Of a stretch of 64,000 nt of DNA, positions 47,270 through 56,221 are shown piece after piece. The stretch's first letter is position 1, and each line of letters starts with the position of its first letter. Made by a program: the position numbers and the translations under genes. Source of the stretch: Streptomyces prunicolor NBRC 13075. GTDB taxonomy: Bacteria > Actinomycetota > Actinomycetes > Streptomycetales > Streptomycetaceae. The notes below the pieces were generated by a model, which was not told where the DNA came from, made no database searches, and saw nothing but the letters and a program-made list of their open reading frames with translations. Location: contig NZ_BARF01000047.1 in assembly GCF_000367365.1 (NCBI RefSeq), forward strand, positions 183,191 to 247,190. The letters run 5' to 3'.

Positions 47270-49978
47270 TCACCCCGGCAGCCCCGCCAGCATCCGCCGG
47301 TCCCGAGGCGCCGCCTTCCGGTCCAATCGCGCGTCCAGCAGCCGTCGTGCCGCGTCGCACCGCCCCGCCGACACCAGCGCGTACAGCAACGTCTCCTCGA
47401 CGACCTCGCGTTGGGCCGCACTGCCGCCCACCTTGCGCAGGTCCGGCAGCAACGCGTCGAGGCCGACGGCGGCTTCGTGGAAGCGGTGTTCGACGAGGGC
47501 GGCGAAGGCGTCGCAGAGCGGGGCGACGACCTCGCGCTGCACCGGATCGGCGCCCGCCGCGTGGTCGCGCAGCCGGCGCAGGGCAGGGAGGTCACCTGCG
47601 GCGGTGAGGGCAACTGCCGCGTGCAGCGCGGTGAACGCGGTCGCGGGCCGCTCCAGCACCTCGCAGGCCACCGAGTCCAGAACGTCCGAAGTCGGCAACT
47701 CCCCCTGCCAGTTGCCGCTGAGCCGGGCCCGCCACAGCAGTGACCCGGAGTCGACCAGCGCGCGCACTCCGGTCACCCGCCCGGGCGCCAACTGGGCGAA
47801 CCAGCGCCTGCGTACGGCGGCCGGGTCGTCCAACGCGAGTTCGTGCAGGGCGATGTGCCAGGAGAAGTGGGCCCGGTGCACGGCACCCCGCCCCTGCCCG
47901 GAGACCCAGCGGTCCAGCCAGTCCCGGCCCGCCTCGTGGGCGCCGGACTCGTAGTGGACGTGGGCCAACGCGTGCACGGCGTGACCCGATGCTGGCTCAA
48001 CTCCCAGGGCGCGGTGGGCCAGTTCACCCGCCTCGTGGAGTCGGCCCTGCTCCTGGCGGAGGAACGCGAGCAGCGAGGTGTGGAACCAGTGCCCGTCGTA
48101 GGCGGGGGACGTGCGCTCGACCAGCCGTAGCGCGTAGTCGTCGTCGAGGTCGGTGACGCCGGAGAAGGCGATGGTGGGGACGGCGGCGGCGAGGGCGAGC
48201 GCGTCGGCGGGGTGGGTGTCGAGGTGGCGCAGCAACGCCCGGTCCCCGTCGGCGGATTGGACCCGGCAGGTGATCACGTCCACGAAGGACCGCTCGCGTT
48301 CGTCGGCCCGTTCGCGCGCGCAGCGCTGGGCGTCCGCAAGCGCCCGGGGTACGTCGACTGCAGCTCCGCACTCATGGCCGAGGAGCGCCAACGCCGCGTG
48401 TCCCAGGGCGAATCCGGGGTCCAGGGCGACCGCGCGGGCGAAGGCGTCCTCGGCTCCGGCGCGGACCTTGAGGACCCGGTCGAGTCCGTTGCGGTACGCG
48501 GTGGCGGCCTCGGCATGGGTCGACAGCGGGAGTCCGAGTCCGTCGACGGGCCTGCGCCGGGCGGCGCGGCGAGCCGGTGGCGCCAGCAACTGCTGGGCCA
48601 GCGTGGCCGCCTGGACGCGGATCTCGGGGATCGCGGTGGTCTCCCAGAGTTCGCCGCGCCTCGGGGCGCCGAGCGTGAACAGCGCTCGTACGCAACGGCC
48701 TTGGGCGTCGAGGAGGCGTCCGTCGCGGGTGGCGGCTCCCATGCCGAGCGGTCCGGTCACCGCCATTCCCGTCGCGAACAGCCCATGCCACAACGGGTCT
48801 TCGAGCCGCTGCCCGGGTCCCGTGCAGTCGATCACCCAACCCGCACGCACCGTACGGCCGTTGGAGAGCGTGACAACCAACTGCCCACCGGACTCCACCA
48901 CATCGGCGATCGTGCCCGCGTGCACCTGGAGACGTCGCGCGGTGCGGGCCCGGGTCACCGACTCGGCGGTGGTGGGCGCCATACGGTGACGGTGGGTGTT
49001 CCAGACGGCGCCCTCACCCGTGAGGAACTCCCCGCGTTCTTCGGGGGTGAGGCTGCGCCAGAGTCTCGCCGTGTGCGGGCGCAGGCTGTCCAGTGCGGGG
49101 CGCCAGTCGCCGTGGGTGCGGACCGAACGGCTGACGTGCCGGTAGACGGTTCGGCGCAGTGCGCTCAGCGTCAGGTCGCGGGGCCAGCTCGGCGCCTCCA
49201 TCGCGTCGGCCGGGCCCAACGCGTGGGGCTGCGGCAGGAGTCCGCTGCGGGAGACGGCATGGACCGTGCGTTCGGGGCGGTCGAGGGTGAGGGCGAGGTC
49301 CACGGCGGTGAGGCCCGTGCCGACGAGGAGGACGCCGGCGGTGTCCTCGCGTATGGCGTCCAACGCACCGGGACTCCAGGGGGAGTTGACGAAGCGGGGG
49401 GAGGTGCGCAGGGCCGGCGGGGCCCAGGCGGCCGTAGGAGCGGCCGGCCCCGTGGCCAGGACAGCGCTGTCGGCGGTGAGGAGTCCCCCGTCGGCGAGGT
49501 GGAGTTCCACCGGGCCCGCCGAACCTGCCAGACCCGCCGGACCTCCCGGACCCGCCTGGCCTTCGGAGGTGCCGGTGCAGCGCTCCGCGCGGGTGCGCAA
49601 CCGCCGTACGGAGACCGTGCCGTGGGAGCGGACGACGGCCTGGGCGAGGGTGTCGGCGAGGTAGGCGCCGTAGCGGTGGCGGGTGGCGAAGTCGGCGCCG
49701 CTGACGGTGGGTTCGCCGTGGCGGCAGAGCCAGCGGGTGAAGTGGCCGGGGTCGTCCGGGTAGCAACTCATGCCGCCTGCCGGGACGTTGAGCCGGTGGC
49801 GTGGATCAGGGGTGGCGTAGGCGGTGCCGCGGCCGGCTTCCGGGGCCGGGTCGACCAGCACCAGGTCGAGGGGGGTCCGGCGGCGGGTGGCGGTCTCGCA
49901 GAGTTGGACGGCGGTCAGGGTGCCTGCCGCGCCCGCTCCGACGATCGCCACGGTGGGCCGCTTGCGGACTTCGGTCAC
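47270..49978 (-). CDS. Fusion of an FAD/NAD(P)-binding oxidoreductase with a TTC38-like TPR domain
   Basis: A 902-residue protein; GTG 49978 has an ideal GGAGG 7 bp upstream. Residues about 1-475: flavoprotein of the NAD_binding_9 / SidA-like type (VAIVGAGAAGTLTAVQL, RGTAYATPDPRHRLNVPAGGM, VLLVGTGLTAVDLAL, WVIDCTGPG). Residues about 484-902: helical TPR region resembling TTC38 (AFARAVALDPGFALGHAAL, HAVHALAHVHYESG, FSWHIALHELALDD). No stop or internal RBS separates the halves. A Gly/Ala/Pro-rich loop lies near residue 150. Function unknown; monooxygenase-like chemistry is possible. Confidence 0.78.
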   Translation of the reverse strand: MTEVRKRPTVAIVGAGAAGTLTAVQLCETATRRRTPLDLVLVDPAPEAGRGTAYATPDPRHRLNVPAGGMSCYPDDPGHFTRWLCRHGEPTVSGADFATRHRYGAYLADTLAQAVVRSHGTVSVRRLRTRAERCTGTSEGQAGPGGPAGLAGSAGPVELHLADGGLLTADSAVLATGPAAPTAAWAPPALRTSPRFVNSPWSPGALDAIREDTAGVLLVGTGLTAVDLALTLDRPERTVHAVSRSGLLPQPHALGPADAMEAPSWPRDLTLSALRRTVYRHVSRSVRTHGDWRPALDSLRPHTARLWRSLTPEERGEFLTGEGAVWNTHRHRMAPTTAESVTRARTARRLQVHAGTIADVVESGGQLVVTLSNGRTVRAGWVIDCTGPGQRLEDPLWHGLFATGMAVTGPLGMGAATRDGRLLDAQGRCVRALFTLGAPRRGELWETTAIPEIRVQAATLAQQLLAPPARRAARRRPVDGLGLPLSTHAEAATAYRNGLDRVLKVRAGAEDAFARAVALDPGFALGHAALALLGHECGAAVDVPRALADAQRCARERADERERSFVDVITCRVQSADGDRALLRHLDTHPADALALAAAVPTIAFSGVTDLDDDYALRLVERTSPAYDGHWFHTSLLAFLRQEQGRLHEAGELAHRALGVEPASGHAVHALAHVHYESGAHEAGRDWLDRWVSGQGRGAVHRAHFSWHIALHELALDDPAAVRRRWFAQLAPGRVTGVRALVDSGSLLWRARLSGNWQGELPTSDVLDSVACEVLERPATAFTALHAAVALTAAGDLPALRRLRDHAAGADPVQREVVAPLCDAFAALVEHRFHEAAVGLDALLPDLRKVGGSAAQREVVEETLLYALVSAGRCDAARRLLDARLDRKAAPRDRRMLAGLPG

Positions 49979-50318
49979 GAATACCTCCGGCGTGGTCTGC
50001 GCGGAGCCGCCGAAACGGAACTCCGCCCTCAGGTCCTTCCTCACTATTCCGACCGGGTAGGTGGGGAAGCCATGGCGGGACGGGGATCTCACCGGATACT
50101 CAGGGCACCGGTCGGCGCCTTCATACTCTGTTCACACTCGGGAAGCGTCCGGCAACCGTGGTTTCAGGCCTTCTTTCAGGCTCTCTTCACAGGAATCTCA
50201 GGTGGAGCCCCTGGGATTCAAAGACTCACCCCATGGAAGTGGCGCAGGATGCAACGGCACTGGTGATCTCGTCGCGCACGGCCAGGGGGTGTGCGCGACA
50301 TGCGGAGGAAGGCGTGCT
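49979..50318. promoter_or_regulatory. Divergent intergenic region with TTCAGGC direct repeats
   Basis: The 340 bp between the FAD-TPR gene and the L,D-transpeptidase hold no supported gene. About 150 bp upstream of the transpeptidase lie close direct repeats TTTCAGGCCTTC / TTTCAGGCTCTC / TTCACAGG (around 50161-50192), the kind of spaced repeat bound by OmpR-type regulators or extended promoters. No strong -10 is evident. Confidence 0.35.
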
Positions 50319-51563
50319 GTGGGCGTGTCGCACATATCCAACCGGTCCGAGAAGCAGTCGGAGAGGTGGTCCCGTCGTGGGGTCCTCACCGTGCTCGGGG
50401 TGGTGCCGGCCGCCGTCCTGACCGGTTGCAGCGGCTCGGCGGGCGCCGCGGAGAGCTCCTCGTCCGGTGGTTCGTCGGCGACCGCGTCGGTGAAGGCCGC
50501 GAAGGTGCCGGCCGTCACGGTCTCGCCCGCCGACGGCACCAAGAAGGCCGACTTCACCACCCCGGTCGAGGTCAGTGTGACCGACGGCACGCTCGTCACA
50601 GTGAAGGTGACCGGCAACGACGGCTCCACGCTGGCCGGGACCTTCAACGACGCCAAGACGAAATGGACGTCGACGAAGAACCCGTACTCGGGCACGAAGT
50701 ACACGGTCGCGGCGCAGGCGCAGGGCGCCACGGCGAAGACGGCGACCTTCACCACCAAGTCGCCCGGCGAGACCTTCGTCGGCTACTTCACCCCCGAGGC
50801 GAACTCCACCTCCGGCGTCGGCATGCCCGTGTCGATCAACTTCACGCACGCGGTAAAGGACCGGTCCAAGGTCCAGAAGGCGATCACGGTCACCGCCGAG
50901 CCCGCCGTCGAGGTCGTCGGCCACTGGTTCAGCGACACCCGGCTCGACTTCCGCCCCGAGACGTACTGGGCGGCCGGCACAAAGATCACGCTGAGTCTCC
51001 GCCTGAAGGACATCGAGGGGCAGGACGGTATCTACGGCATCCAGTCCAAGGACGTCACCTTCGACATCGGGCGCGAGCAGATCAGCACGGTCGACCTGTC
51101 CAGCAAGGAGATGATCGTCAAGCGGGACGGCAAGACCCTCGCGACCTATCCGGTCAGCGGCGGCAACGCCCAGCACACCACCTGGGCCGGGATCATGGTG
51201 ATCAGCGAGCGGTTCAAGCAGACCCGCATGGAGTCCTCGACGGTCGGGCTCGGCGACGAGTACGACATATCCGACGTCCCGCACGCCCAGCGCCTGACCA
51301 CCTCCGGCACCTTCGTGCACGGCAACTACTGGGCGTCGACCTCGGTGTTCGGCAGCCAGAACACCAGCCACGGCTGCGTCGGCCTGCACGACGCGAAGGG
51401 CGCGAACGACAGCTCGGTGGCGGGTTACAAGTTCTACGACAGCTCGATGCTCGGCGACGTGGTCATCGTGAAGAACTCCGGCGACAAGACCGTGGCGGCG
51501 GACAACGGCCTCAACGGCTGGAACCTGTCCTGGGCGGAATGGAAGGCAGGCAGCGCGGTCTAG
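50319..51563 (+). CDS. L,D-transpeptidase (YkuD) lipoprotein with Ig-like domains
   Basis: A 414-residue envelope protein, GTG 50319 behind GGAGGAAGG. The leader (RRGVLTVLGVVPAAVLTGC) gives a twin-arginine-like start and a lipobox LTGC. Two beta-sandwich domains follow (about residues 60-280), then a YkuD catalytic domain with the active motif SQNTSHGCVGLHD preceded by TFVHGNYW. Such enzymes make 3-3 cross-links in peptidoglycan. The gene end is repeated downstream (51553 on). Confidence 0.93.
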   Translation: MGVSHISNRSEKQSERWSRRGVLTVLGVVPAAVLTGCSGSAGAAESSSSGGSSATASVKAAKVPAVTVSPADGTKKADFTTPVEVSVTDGTLVTVKVTGNDGSTLAGTFNDAKTKWTSTKNPYSGTKYTVAAQAQGATAKTATFTTKSPGETFVGYFTPEANSTSGVGMPVSINFTHAVKDRSKVQKAITVTAEPAVEVVGHWFSDTRLDFRPETYWAAGTKITLSLRLKDIEGQDGIYGIQSKDVTFDIGREQISTVDLSSKEMIVKRDGKTLATYPVSGGNAQHTTWAGIMVISERFKQTRMESSTVGLGDEYDISDVPHAQRLTTSGTFVHGNYWASTSVFGSQNTSHGCVGLHDAKGANDSSVAGYKFYDSSMLGDVVIVKNSGDKTVAADNGLNGWNLSWAEWKAGSAV

Positions 51564-51700
51564 CCCTGGCAGCGCCCTCAGCCCCAAGGCGCGGTCTAGC
51601 CCCGGCAGCACCTTCAGCCCCGAGTCGCGCTCCGGTCCCCTCAGCGCCCTCCAGCCCCGAGTCGCGCTCCGGTCCCGGCGGCGCTCTCCGGACCGATGGA
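51553..51700. repeat. 36-37 bp repeats derived from the L,D-transpeptidase gene end
   Basis: GCGCGGTCTAGCCC, spanning the last codons and stop (51553 on), recurs at 51589 together with the following GGCAGC(G/A)CC(C/T)TCAGCCCC, giving a 36-bp period. Two further diverged units begin with GTCGCGCTCCGGTCCC at 51624 and 51661 (37-bp period). The array ends in the palindrome TGGACCGGTCCA (51697-51708). Confidence 0.88.
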
Positions 51701-51871
51701 CCGGTCCAGACCGGTCCCGGGCAGACCTCGGCTCCGGCCGGAGACCCCCCTCGGAAACCTCCCCATTCACCGCATTCATCACCTGAACTCCCGTACGGCG
51801 AAAGGACTTTCCCGACTTCACCTCTTGACGCCCGGAGTGGCTGAGAGCACATTGACCGCGCACCCACTGCG

Positions 51872-51885
51872 TGAGAGCGCTCTCA
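51872..51885 (+). promoter_or_regulatory. LacI-family operator TGAGAGCGCTCTCA
   Basis: A perfect 14-bp palindrome with the central CG typical of LacI/GalR operators, 47 bp before the GH16 beta-glucanase start. In Streptomyces very similar sites (TGGGAGCGCTCCCA for CebR) govern cellulase and beta-glucanase genes, so glucan-oligosaccharide induction is expected. The 51701-51871 part of this 368-bp spacer shows nothing else convincing. Confidence 0.8.
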
Positions 51886-51931
51886 GGCAGGCACGGCACC
51901 CGCATCCCCACTCCGTATCCGAGGGGCACCC

Positions 51932-53335
51932 ATGAGTGAAACCTCCGGCACGCAGCGCAGACCCCGTCCCTTACGGCGCGTCCTGATCGCCGTCCTCAGC
52001 ACCCTCGGCCTGGCGGCCGCCACCGCCACGGCCTTCACCCTGCCCGCGAACGCGTCCGCGCCCACACCGCCGGCGGGCTGGACGCAGGTCTTCCTGGACG
52101 ACTTCAACGGCTCCGCGGGCACCGGTGTCTCCACCACCAACTGGCAGTACGACACCGGGACTTCCTACCCGGGCGGCGCCGCCAACTGGGGCACCGGCGA
52201 GGTCGAGACAATGACCTCCTCCACCAACAACGTGGCGCTCGACGGCAACGGCAATCTGCTGATCACCCCGCGCCGCGACTCCTCCGGCAACTGGACCTCG
52301 GGCCGTATCGAGACCAACCGCACCGACTTCCAGCCGTCGGCCGGCGGGAAGCTGCGGGTCGAGGCCCGTATCCAACTCCCCAACGTCACCGGCTCGTCCG
52401 CGCTCGGCTACTGGCCCGCGTTCTGGATGCTGGGCGCGCCGTACCGGGGCAACTACCAGAACTGGCCCAGCGTGGGCGAGTTGGACGTGATGGAGAACGT
52501 CCAGGGTCTCAACACCGACTGGGCGACCGTTCATTGCGGCACCAACCCGGGCGGCCCCTGCAACGAGACGACCGGCATCGGCGGCAACACCGCCTGTACC
52601 GGGACGACTTGCCAGGCCGGCTTCCACACCTACGCCATGGAGTGGGACCGTTCCACCAGCCCCGAGCAGATCCGCTTCTACCTCGACGGCGTCAACTTCC
52701 ATACAGTGAACGCCAGTCAGGTCGACGCGACAACCTGGGCCAACGCCACCAACCACGGTTTCTTCATCATCCTGAACGTGGCGATGGGCGGCGGATTCCC
52801 GGACGCGTTCGGCGGCGGCCCCACCAGCGCCACCGACCCCAACCACCCGATGACGGTGGACTACGTCCAGGTGCTCTCGTCCACGGGCAGTGGGAGCGGT
52901 ACCACGACCCCACCGACCGGCAACCGGGACGCCTACAGCGCCATCCAGGCCGAGTCCTACGACAGCCAGTCCGGCACCATCGCCGAGACCACCACGGACA
53001 CGGGCGGCGGCCAGGACATCGGCTCGATCGCCAACGGCGACTGGGCGCTCTACAAGGGCGTCAACTTCGGCTCCACGGCGGCCACCCAGTTCTACGCCCG
53101 GGTCGCGAGCGGTGCGGCGAGCGGGGTCAGCGGCCTGGTCCAGGTGCGCCTCGACAGCCCGACCGCGACCCCGATCGGCAGCTTCTCGCTGGCCAACACC
53201 GGGGGCTGGCAGTCATGGAGAACGGTGCCGGCGAACATCAGCTCGATTACCGGCACCCATGACGTCTATCTCACCTTCAGCAGCGGCCAGTCGGCGGACT
53301 TCGTGAACGTGAACTGGTTCGACTTCGGTCACTGA
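51932..53335 (+). CDS. Secreted GH16 endo-1,3-beta-glucanase with C-terminal carbohydrate-binding module
   Basis: A 467-residue exported enzyme, ATG 51932 behind GAGGGG. The signal peptide spans residues 1-42 (LIAVLSTLGLAAATATAFTLPANASA). The GH16 domain (about 45-315) has the catalytic GELDVMENV, with nucleophile and acid/base glutamates, and GYWPAFWML. After a Gly/Ser/Thr linker, residues about 335-467 form a CBM6-like module (YSAIQAESYDSQSG, GDWALYKGVNFG, DVYLTFSSG, FVNVNWFDF). It attacks beta-1,3-glucans such as laminarin or fungal walls. Confidence 0.93.
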   Translation: MSETSGTQRRPRPLRRVLIAVLSTLGLAAATATAFTLPANASAPTPPAGWTQVFLDDFNGSAGTGVSTTNWQYDTGTSYPGGAANWGTGEVETMTSSTNNVALDGNGNLLITPRRDSSGNWTSGRIETNRTDFQPSAGGKLRVEARIQLPNVTGSSALGYWPAFWMLGAPYRGNYQNWPSVGELDVMENVQGLNTDWATVHCGTNPGGPCNETTGIGGNTACTGTTCQAGFHTYAMEWDRSTSPEQIRFYLDGVNFHTVNASQVDATTWANATNHGFFIILNVAMGGGFPDAFGGGPTSATDPNHPMTVDYVQVLSSTGSGSGTTTPPTGNRDAYSAIQAESYDSQSGTIAETTTDTGGGQDIGSIANGDWALYKGVNFGSTAATQFYARVASGAASGVSGLVQVRLDSPTATPIGSFSLANTGGWQSWRTVPANISSITGTHDVYLTFSSGQSADFVNVNWFDFGH

Positions 53336-53355
53336 GCCCAACTCACCACGGGGCA

Positions 53356-53389
53356 AAGGGGCTTCACGCGTGCGTGCGTGGGGCCCCTT
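53356..53389 (+). terminator. Terminator after the GH16 gene
   Basis: AAGGGGC at 53356-53362 pairs with GCCCCTT at 53383-53389, extended inward through two G-U pairs to CACGC/GCGTG. It lies 20 bp past the stop codon and is followed by CTCCTTT. The remaining 53390-53641 has no gene; it contains GACCGGTC (53565-53572) next to AGCTAGCT (53573-53580), a possible promoter or operator for the following hydrolase. Confidence 0.82.
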
Positions 53390-53641
53390 CTCCTTTCCGT
53401 CCGGCAGGACGGTGAAAGTGAGGCACCTCGGGGAGGCGAACGTCTGCGCTCCGGCGGGGCAAGATCACGACCGACTTCCTCTCTACTGCTAGTCCCTGCC
53501 TTCCATCGCAGGTCAGCGGCACGCACCCTCAAGAGCGGCGTCCGCCGTGCGATGGACCGTAGTAGACCGGTCAGCTAGCTTCAGTTGTGCGACGCGGATC
53601 GGGCGTCGAACCCCTTTTCCCTTCACACCCGGAGCAAAGCC

Positions 53642-54523
53642 ATGAACAACCACAGTCGCCCGGACGGCATTCACCCCTTCCCGGCCGGTATGGAGTCGCG
53701 CGAGATCGAGACCAACGGCGCCACCATCCACGTACGCGTCGGCGGACAGGGGCCGGCGGTCGTCCTGCTGCACGGCTTCGGCACCACGGGCGACATGTGG
53801 GGCCACCTGACCACCGCACTGATCGAGGACCACACCGTCGTCGCCCCCGACCTGCGCGGGCTGGGCCTCTCCTCGAAGCCCGACGGCGGCTACGACAAGA
53901 AGAACCAGGCGGCCGACATCTGGGGCGTCCTGGACGCCCTGGGCGTGGACTCGATCGAACTGGTGACGCACGACATCGGCATCATGGTCGGCTACGCGGT
54001 CGCCGCCACCCACCCCGAGCGCGTGAGCCGATGGGTGGCGATCGACGCGCCGCTGCCCGGCATCGGACCCTGGGAGCAGATCACACAGGATCCGACCATG
54101 TGGCACTTCGGCTTCGGCGGCCACGACATGGAGCGCCTGGTCGCCGGGCGGGAGCGCATCTATCTCGACCGCTTCTGGAACGAGCTCTCCGTGGTCCCGG
54201 AGCGGTTCGACGAGGCCAAGCGCCAGCACTACGCGGCGCTCTACGCACAGCCCGGCGCGATGCGGGCGAGCTTCGCCCAGTTCCTGGCGTTCGGTCAGGA
54301 CGCGGCCGACAACAGGAAGTTCCTCGCGGAGGGCAAGCTCCGGATGCCGGTGCTGGCCTTCGGCGGCGAGGCCACCTTCGGCCCCGGGATCGGCGAGGTG
54401 CTGCGGTGCGTCGCCGACGACGTCGAGGACGCGGTCATCCCGGACTGCGGGCACTGGATCACGGAAGAGCAGCCGCAGGCGACGACGGACCTGGTCGTCG
54501 ACTTCCTGCGCCAGGCCCGTTGA
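53642..54523 (+). CDS. Alpha/beta-hydrolase of the haloalkane dehalogenase / epoxide hydrolase branch
   Basis: A 293-residue enzyme, ATG 53642 behind GGAG. The oxyanion motif is VVLLHGFGTTGDMW. The nucleophile position in LVTHDIGIM is Asp rather than Ser, which places it with haloacid/haloalkane dehalogenases and epoxide hydrolases that form an ester intermediate. The general base is His in IPDCGHWITEEQP. It leads a same-strand trio with the Ohr-type peroxidase and a methyltransferase, suggesting detoxification. Confidence 0.88.
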   Translation: MNNHSRPDGIHPFPAGMESREIETNGATIHVRVGGQGPAVVLLHGFGTTGDMWGHLTTALIEDHTVVAPDLRGLGLSSKPDGGYDKKNQAADIWGVLDALGVDSIELVTHDIGIMVGYAVAATHPERVSRWVAIDAPLPGIGPWEQITQDPTMWHFGFGGHDMERLVAGRERIYLDRFWNELSVVPERFDEAKRQHYAALYAQPGAMRASFAQFLAFGQDAADNRKFLAEGKLRMPVLAFGGEATFGPGIGEVLRCVADDVEDAVIPDCGHWITEEQPQATTDLVVDFLRQAR

Positions 54524-54579
54524 GGCCGTCTCTCCGCACAAGAACAGCAATTCACCAGTCGAAGGAAGTGGTTGGAGTC

Positions 54580-54996
54580 ATGGACGCTGTCTACACCGCG
54601 GTCGTCACCGCCAACGGCCGGGACGGCCGCGCCACCAGCGACGACGGACACCTCGATGTCCGCCTGGCGTTCCCGCCGGCGCTGGGCGGCGACGGTCGGG
54701 GCACCAATCCCGAGCAGCTCTTCGCAGCCGGCTACGCGGCCTGCTTCACCAGCACCCTCGGCGTCGTGGGCCGGGCGGCGAAGATTCCCACCGGCGAGAT
54801 CTCGGTGACCGCGGAGATCGGCCTCGCCAAGGACGCGACGGACGGCGGCTTCGCGCTCACCGCGGTGCTGCGCGTGAAGCTGCCCGAGGCCCTGCGCGAC
54901 GAGACCGGCCGCAAGCTGGTCGAGCAGGCGCACGCGGGCTGCCCGTACTCCAAGGCCACCCGCGGCAACATCCCGGTCGAACTCGTCGTGAACTAG
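54580..54996 (+). CDS. Ohr/OsmC-family organic hydroperoxide resistance protein
   Basis: A 138-residue protein, ATG 54580. The two redox cysteines are seen in AAGYAACFTSTL and HAGCPYSKATRGN, and RxGRATSDDGHLDVRL gives the conserved N-terminal part. It is a thiol peroxidase that reduces organic hydroperoxides, usually recycled by lipoylated proteins. Lies 56 bp after the hydrolase, probably in one transcript. No OhrR gene is adjacent; an AraC regulator is nearby. Confidence 0.92.
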   Translation: MDAVYTAVVTANGRDGRATSDDGHLDVRLAFPPALGGDGRGTNPEQLFAAGYAACFTSTLGVVGRAAKIPTGEISVTAEIGLAKDATDGGFALTAVLRVKLPEALRDETGRKLVEQAHAGCPYSKATRGNIPVELVVN

Positions 54997-55053
54997 CAAC
55001 CCACCCCGTCCGCACAGCGATTCAAGCCCCGCCCGCACGTGAAGGAGATCGAC

Positions 55054-56079
55054 TTGACCACCGTACGACCGCCTGCGGCCGCTCATGACTACGAGCGCAT
55101 GATGGCCATGGTGACGGGCTTCTGGGTCACCCAGACGGTTCGGGCCGCCGCCCTGTACAACCTCGCGGACCACCTTGCGGCGGGAACCGACACCGCTGAG
55201 GCGATCGCCGGGGCGGAGTCCACGGACCCCGACGCGACCCGCCGTCTGCTGCGCACCTGCGCCTCCCTCGGGCTGATGACCTCCCAGGACGGACGCCACT
55301 TCACTGGCACACCCCTGCTGAGCACACTCCAGCAGGACGACCCGCACTCGCTACGGCATTTCGCCATCTCCCAGTCGGCGCCCGGCCATTGGCTGCCGTG
55401 GGGCAGGTTCCCCGAAGCCGTCCGGACCGGCCGCCACCAGGTCACCGCTGCCCATGGCGAGGCGAACATCTTCGACTACTTCGCCAAGCACCTCGACGAG
55501 GCCTCGTCGTTCACCGAGTCGATGAGCAACCTGTCACGCGCGTCCGCCCTCGACATCGCCGCGGTGCTGGACACGCGGGGCGTCACCCTCGCCCTGGACG
55601 TCGGCGGAGCCGGCGGTGACGTGGTCCGGGCCATGATGCGGGCCAACCCCGAACTCGACGGCGGGGTGTTCGACCTGCCCCACATCGTCCCCGCCGCCGA
55701 AGCCGCCAAGGCCGAGGGGCTGGAGGGGCGTTTCACCACCGTCGGCGGGGACTTCTTCGAGTCGGTTCCGCCTGCGGATCTCTACGTCCTCAAGTACATC
55801 CTGCACGACTGGGACGACGCCGAATGCGTCCGCATCCTTCGCAACTGCCGGGCACACCTGGTGGAGGGCGGCCGTATCGCCGTCGTCGACCACCTCGTCG
55901 GGGACACCGGGCAGCCCGGGCTCGCGCCCCTGATGGATCTGAACATGCTCGACATGACGGGCGGCAGGGAACGTCAACTCACCGAATTCGACGCCCTGTT
56001 CACCGCGGCCGGCCTGAGCCGCGTCAAAGTGACTCCGGCAGGAGCGTTCGCCGTCATCGAGGCCCGCGCCACACCGTGA
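55054..56079 (+). CDS. SAM-dependent O-methyltransferase (plant-type/hydroxyneurosporene family)
   Basis: A 341-residue enzyme. TTG 55054 is preferred over GTG 55039 because AAGGAG lies just upstream of the TTG. An N-terminal dimerisation winged helix (VTQTVRAAALYNLADHLAAG, then TRRLLRTCASLGLM) precedes the SAM domain (LALDVGGAGGDVVRAMM, FDLPHIVPAA, YVLKYILHDWDDAECVRIL). The HDWDD motif with catalytic-type His is typical of small-molecule O-methyltransferases. Substrate unknown; perhaps a phenolic, given the aromatic pathway elsewhere in the window. Confidence 0.9.
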   Translation: MTTVRPPAAAHDYERMMAMVTGFWVTQTVRAAALYNLADHLAAGTDTAEAIAGAESTDPDATRRLLRTCASLGLMTSQDGRHFTGTPLLSTLQQDDPHSLRHFAISQSAPGHWLPWGRFPEAVRTGRHQVTAAHGEANIFDYFAKHLDEASSFTESMSNLSRASALDIAAVLDTRGVTLALDVGGAGGDVVRAMMRANPELDGGVFDLPHIVPAAEAAKAEGLEGRFTTVGGDFFESVPPADLYVLKYILHDWDDAECVRILRNCRAHLVEGGRIAVVDHLVGDTGQPGLAPLMDLNMLDMTGGRERQLTEFDALFTAAGLSRVKVTPAGAFAVIEARATP

Positions 56080-56152
56080 CCTCATCGCACCACCGCAGAC
56101 AGGAGGGCACCGACTCCGCCCGGGAAAGCCCGAGTTCTCGCTGACCGGCCCC

Positions 56153-56185
56153 GAGCCCCATCCCGATCCGACCGGGATGGGGCTC
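56153..56185. terminator. Bidirectional hairpin terminator
   Basis: A perfect 13-bp stem, GAGCCCCATCCCG (56153-56165) with its complement at 56173-56185, closes a 7-base loop. It sits between the convergent methyltransferase (stop 56079) and AraC regulator (stop 56222). Confidence 0.9.
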
Positions 56186-56221
56186 CGCCGTCACTCTGCG
56201 ACCCACCCACGCAACCTCACC

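Noticed and set aside
51697..51708. Dedicated operator for the GH16 gene (TGGACCGGTCCA)
   Set aside because: The same palindrome occurs inside unrelated genes across the window, so it is treated as a dispersed motif. The LacI-type site at 51872 is the better operator.
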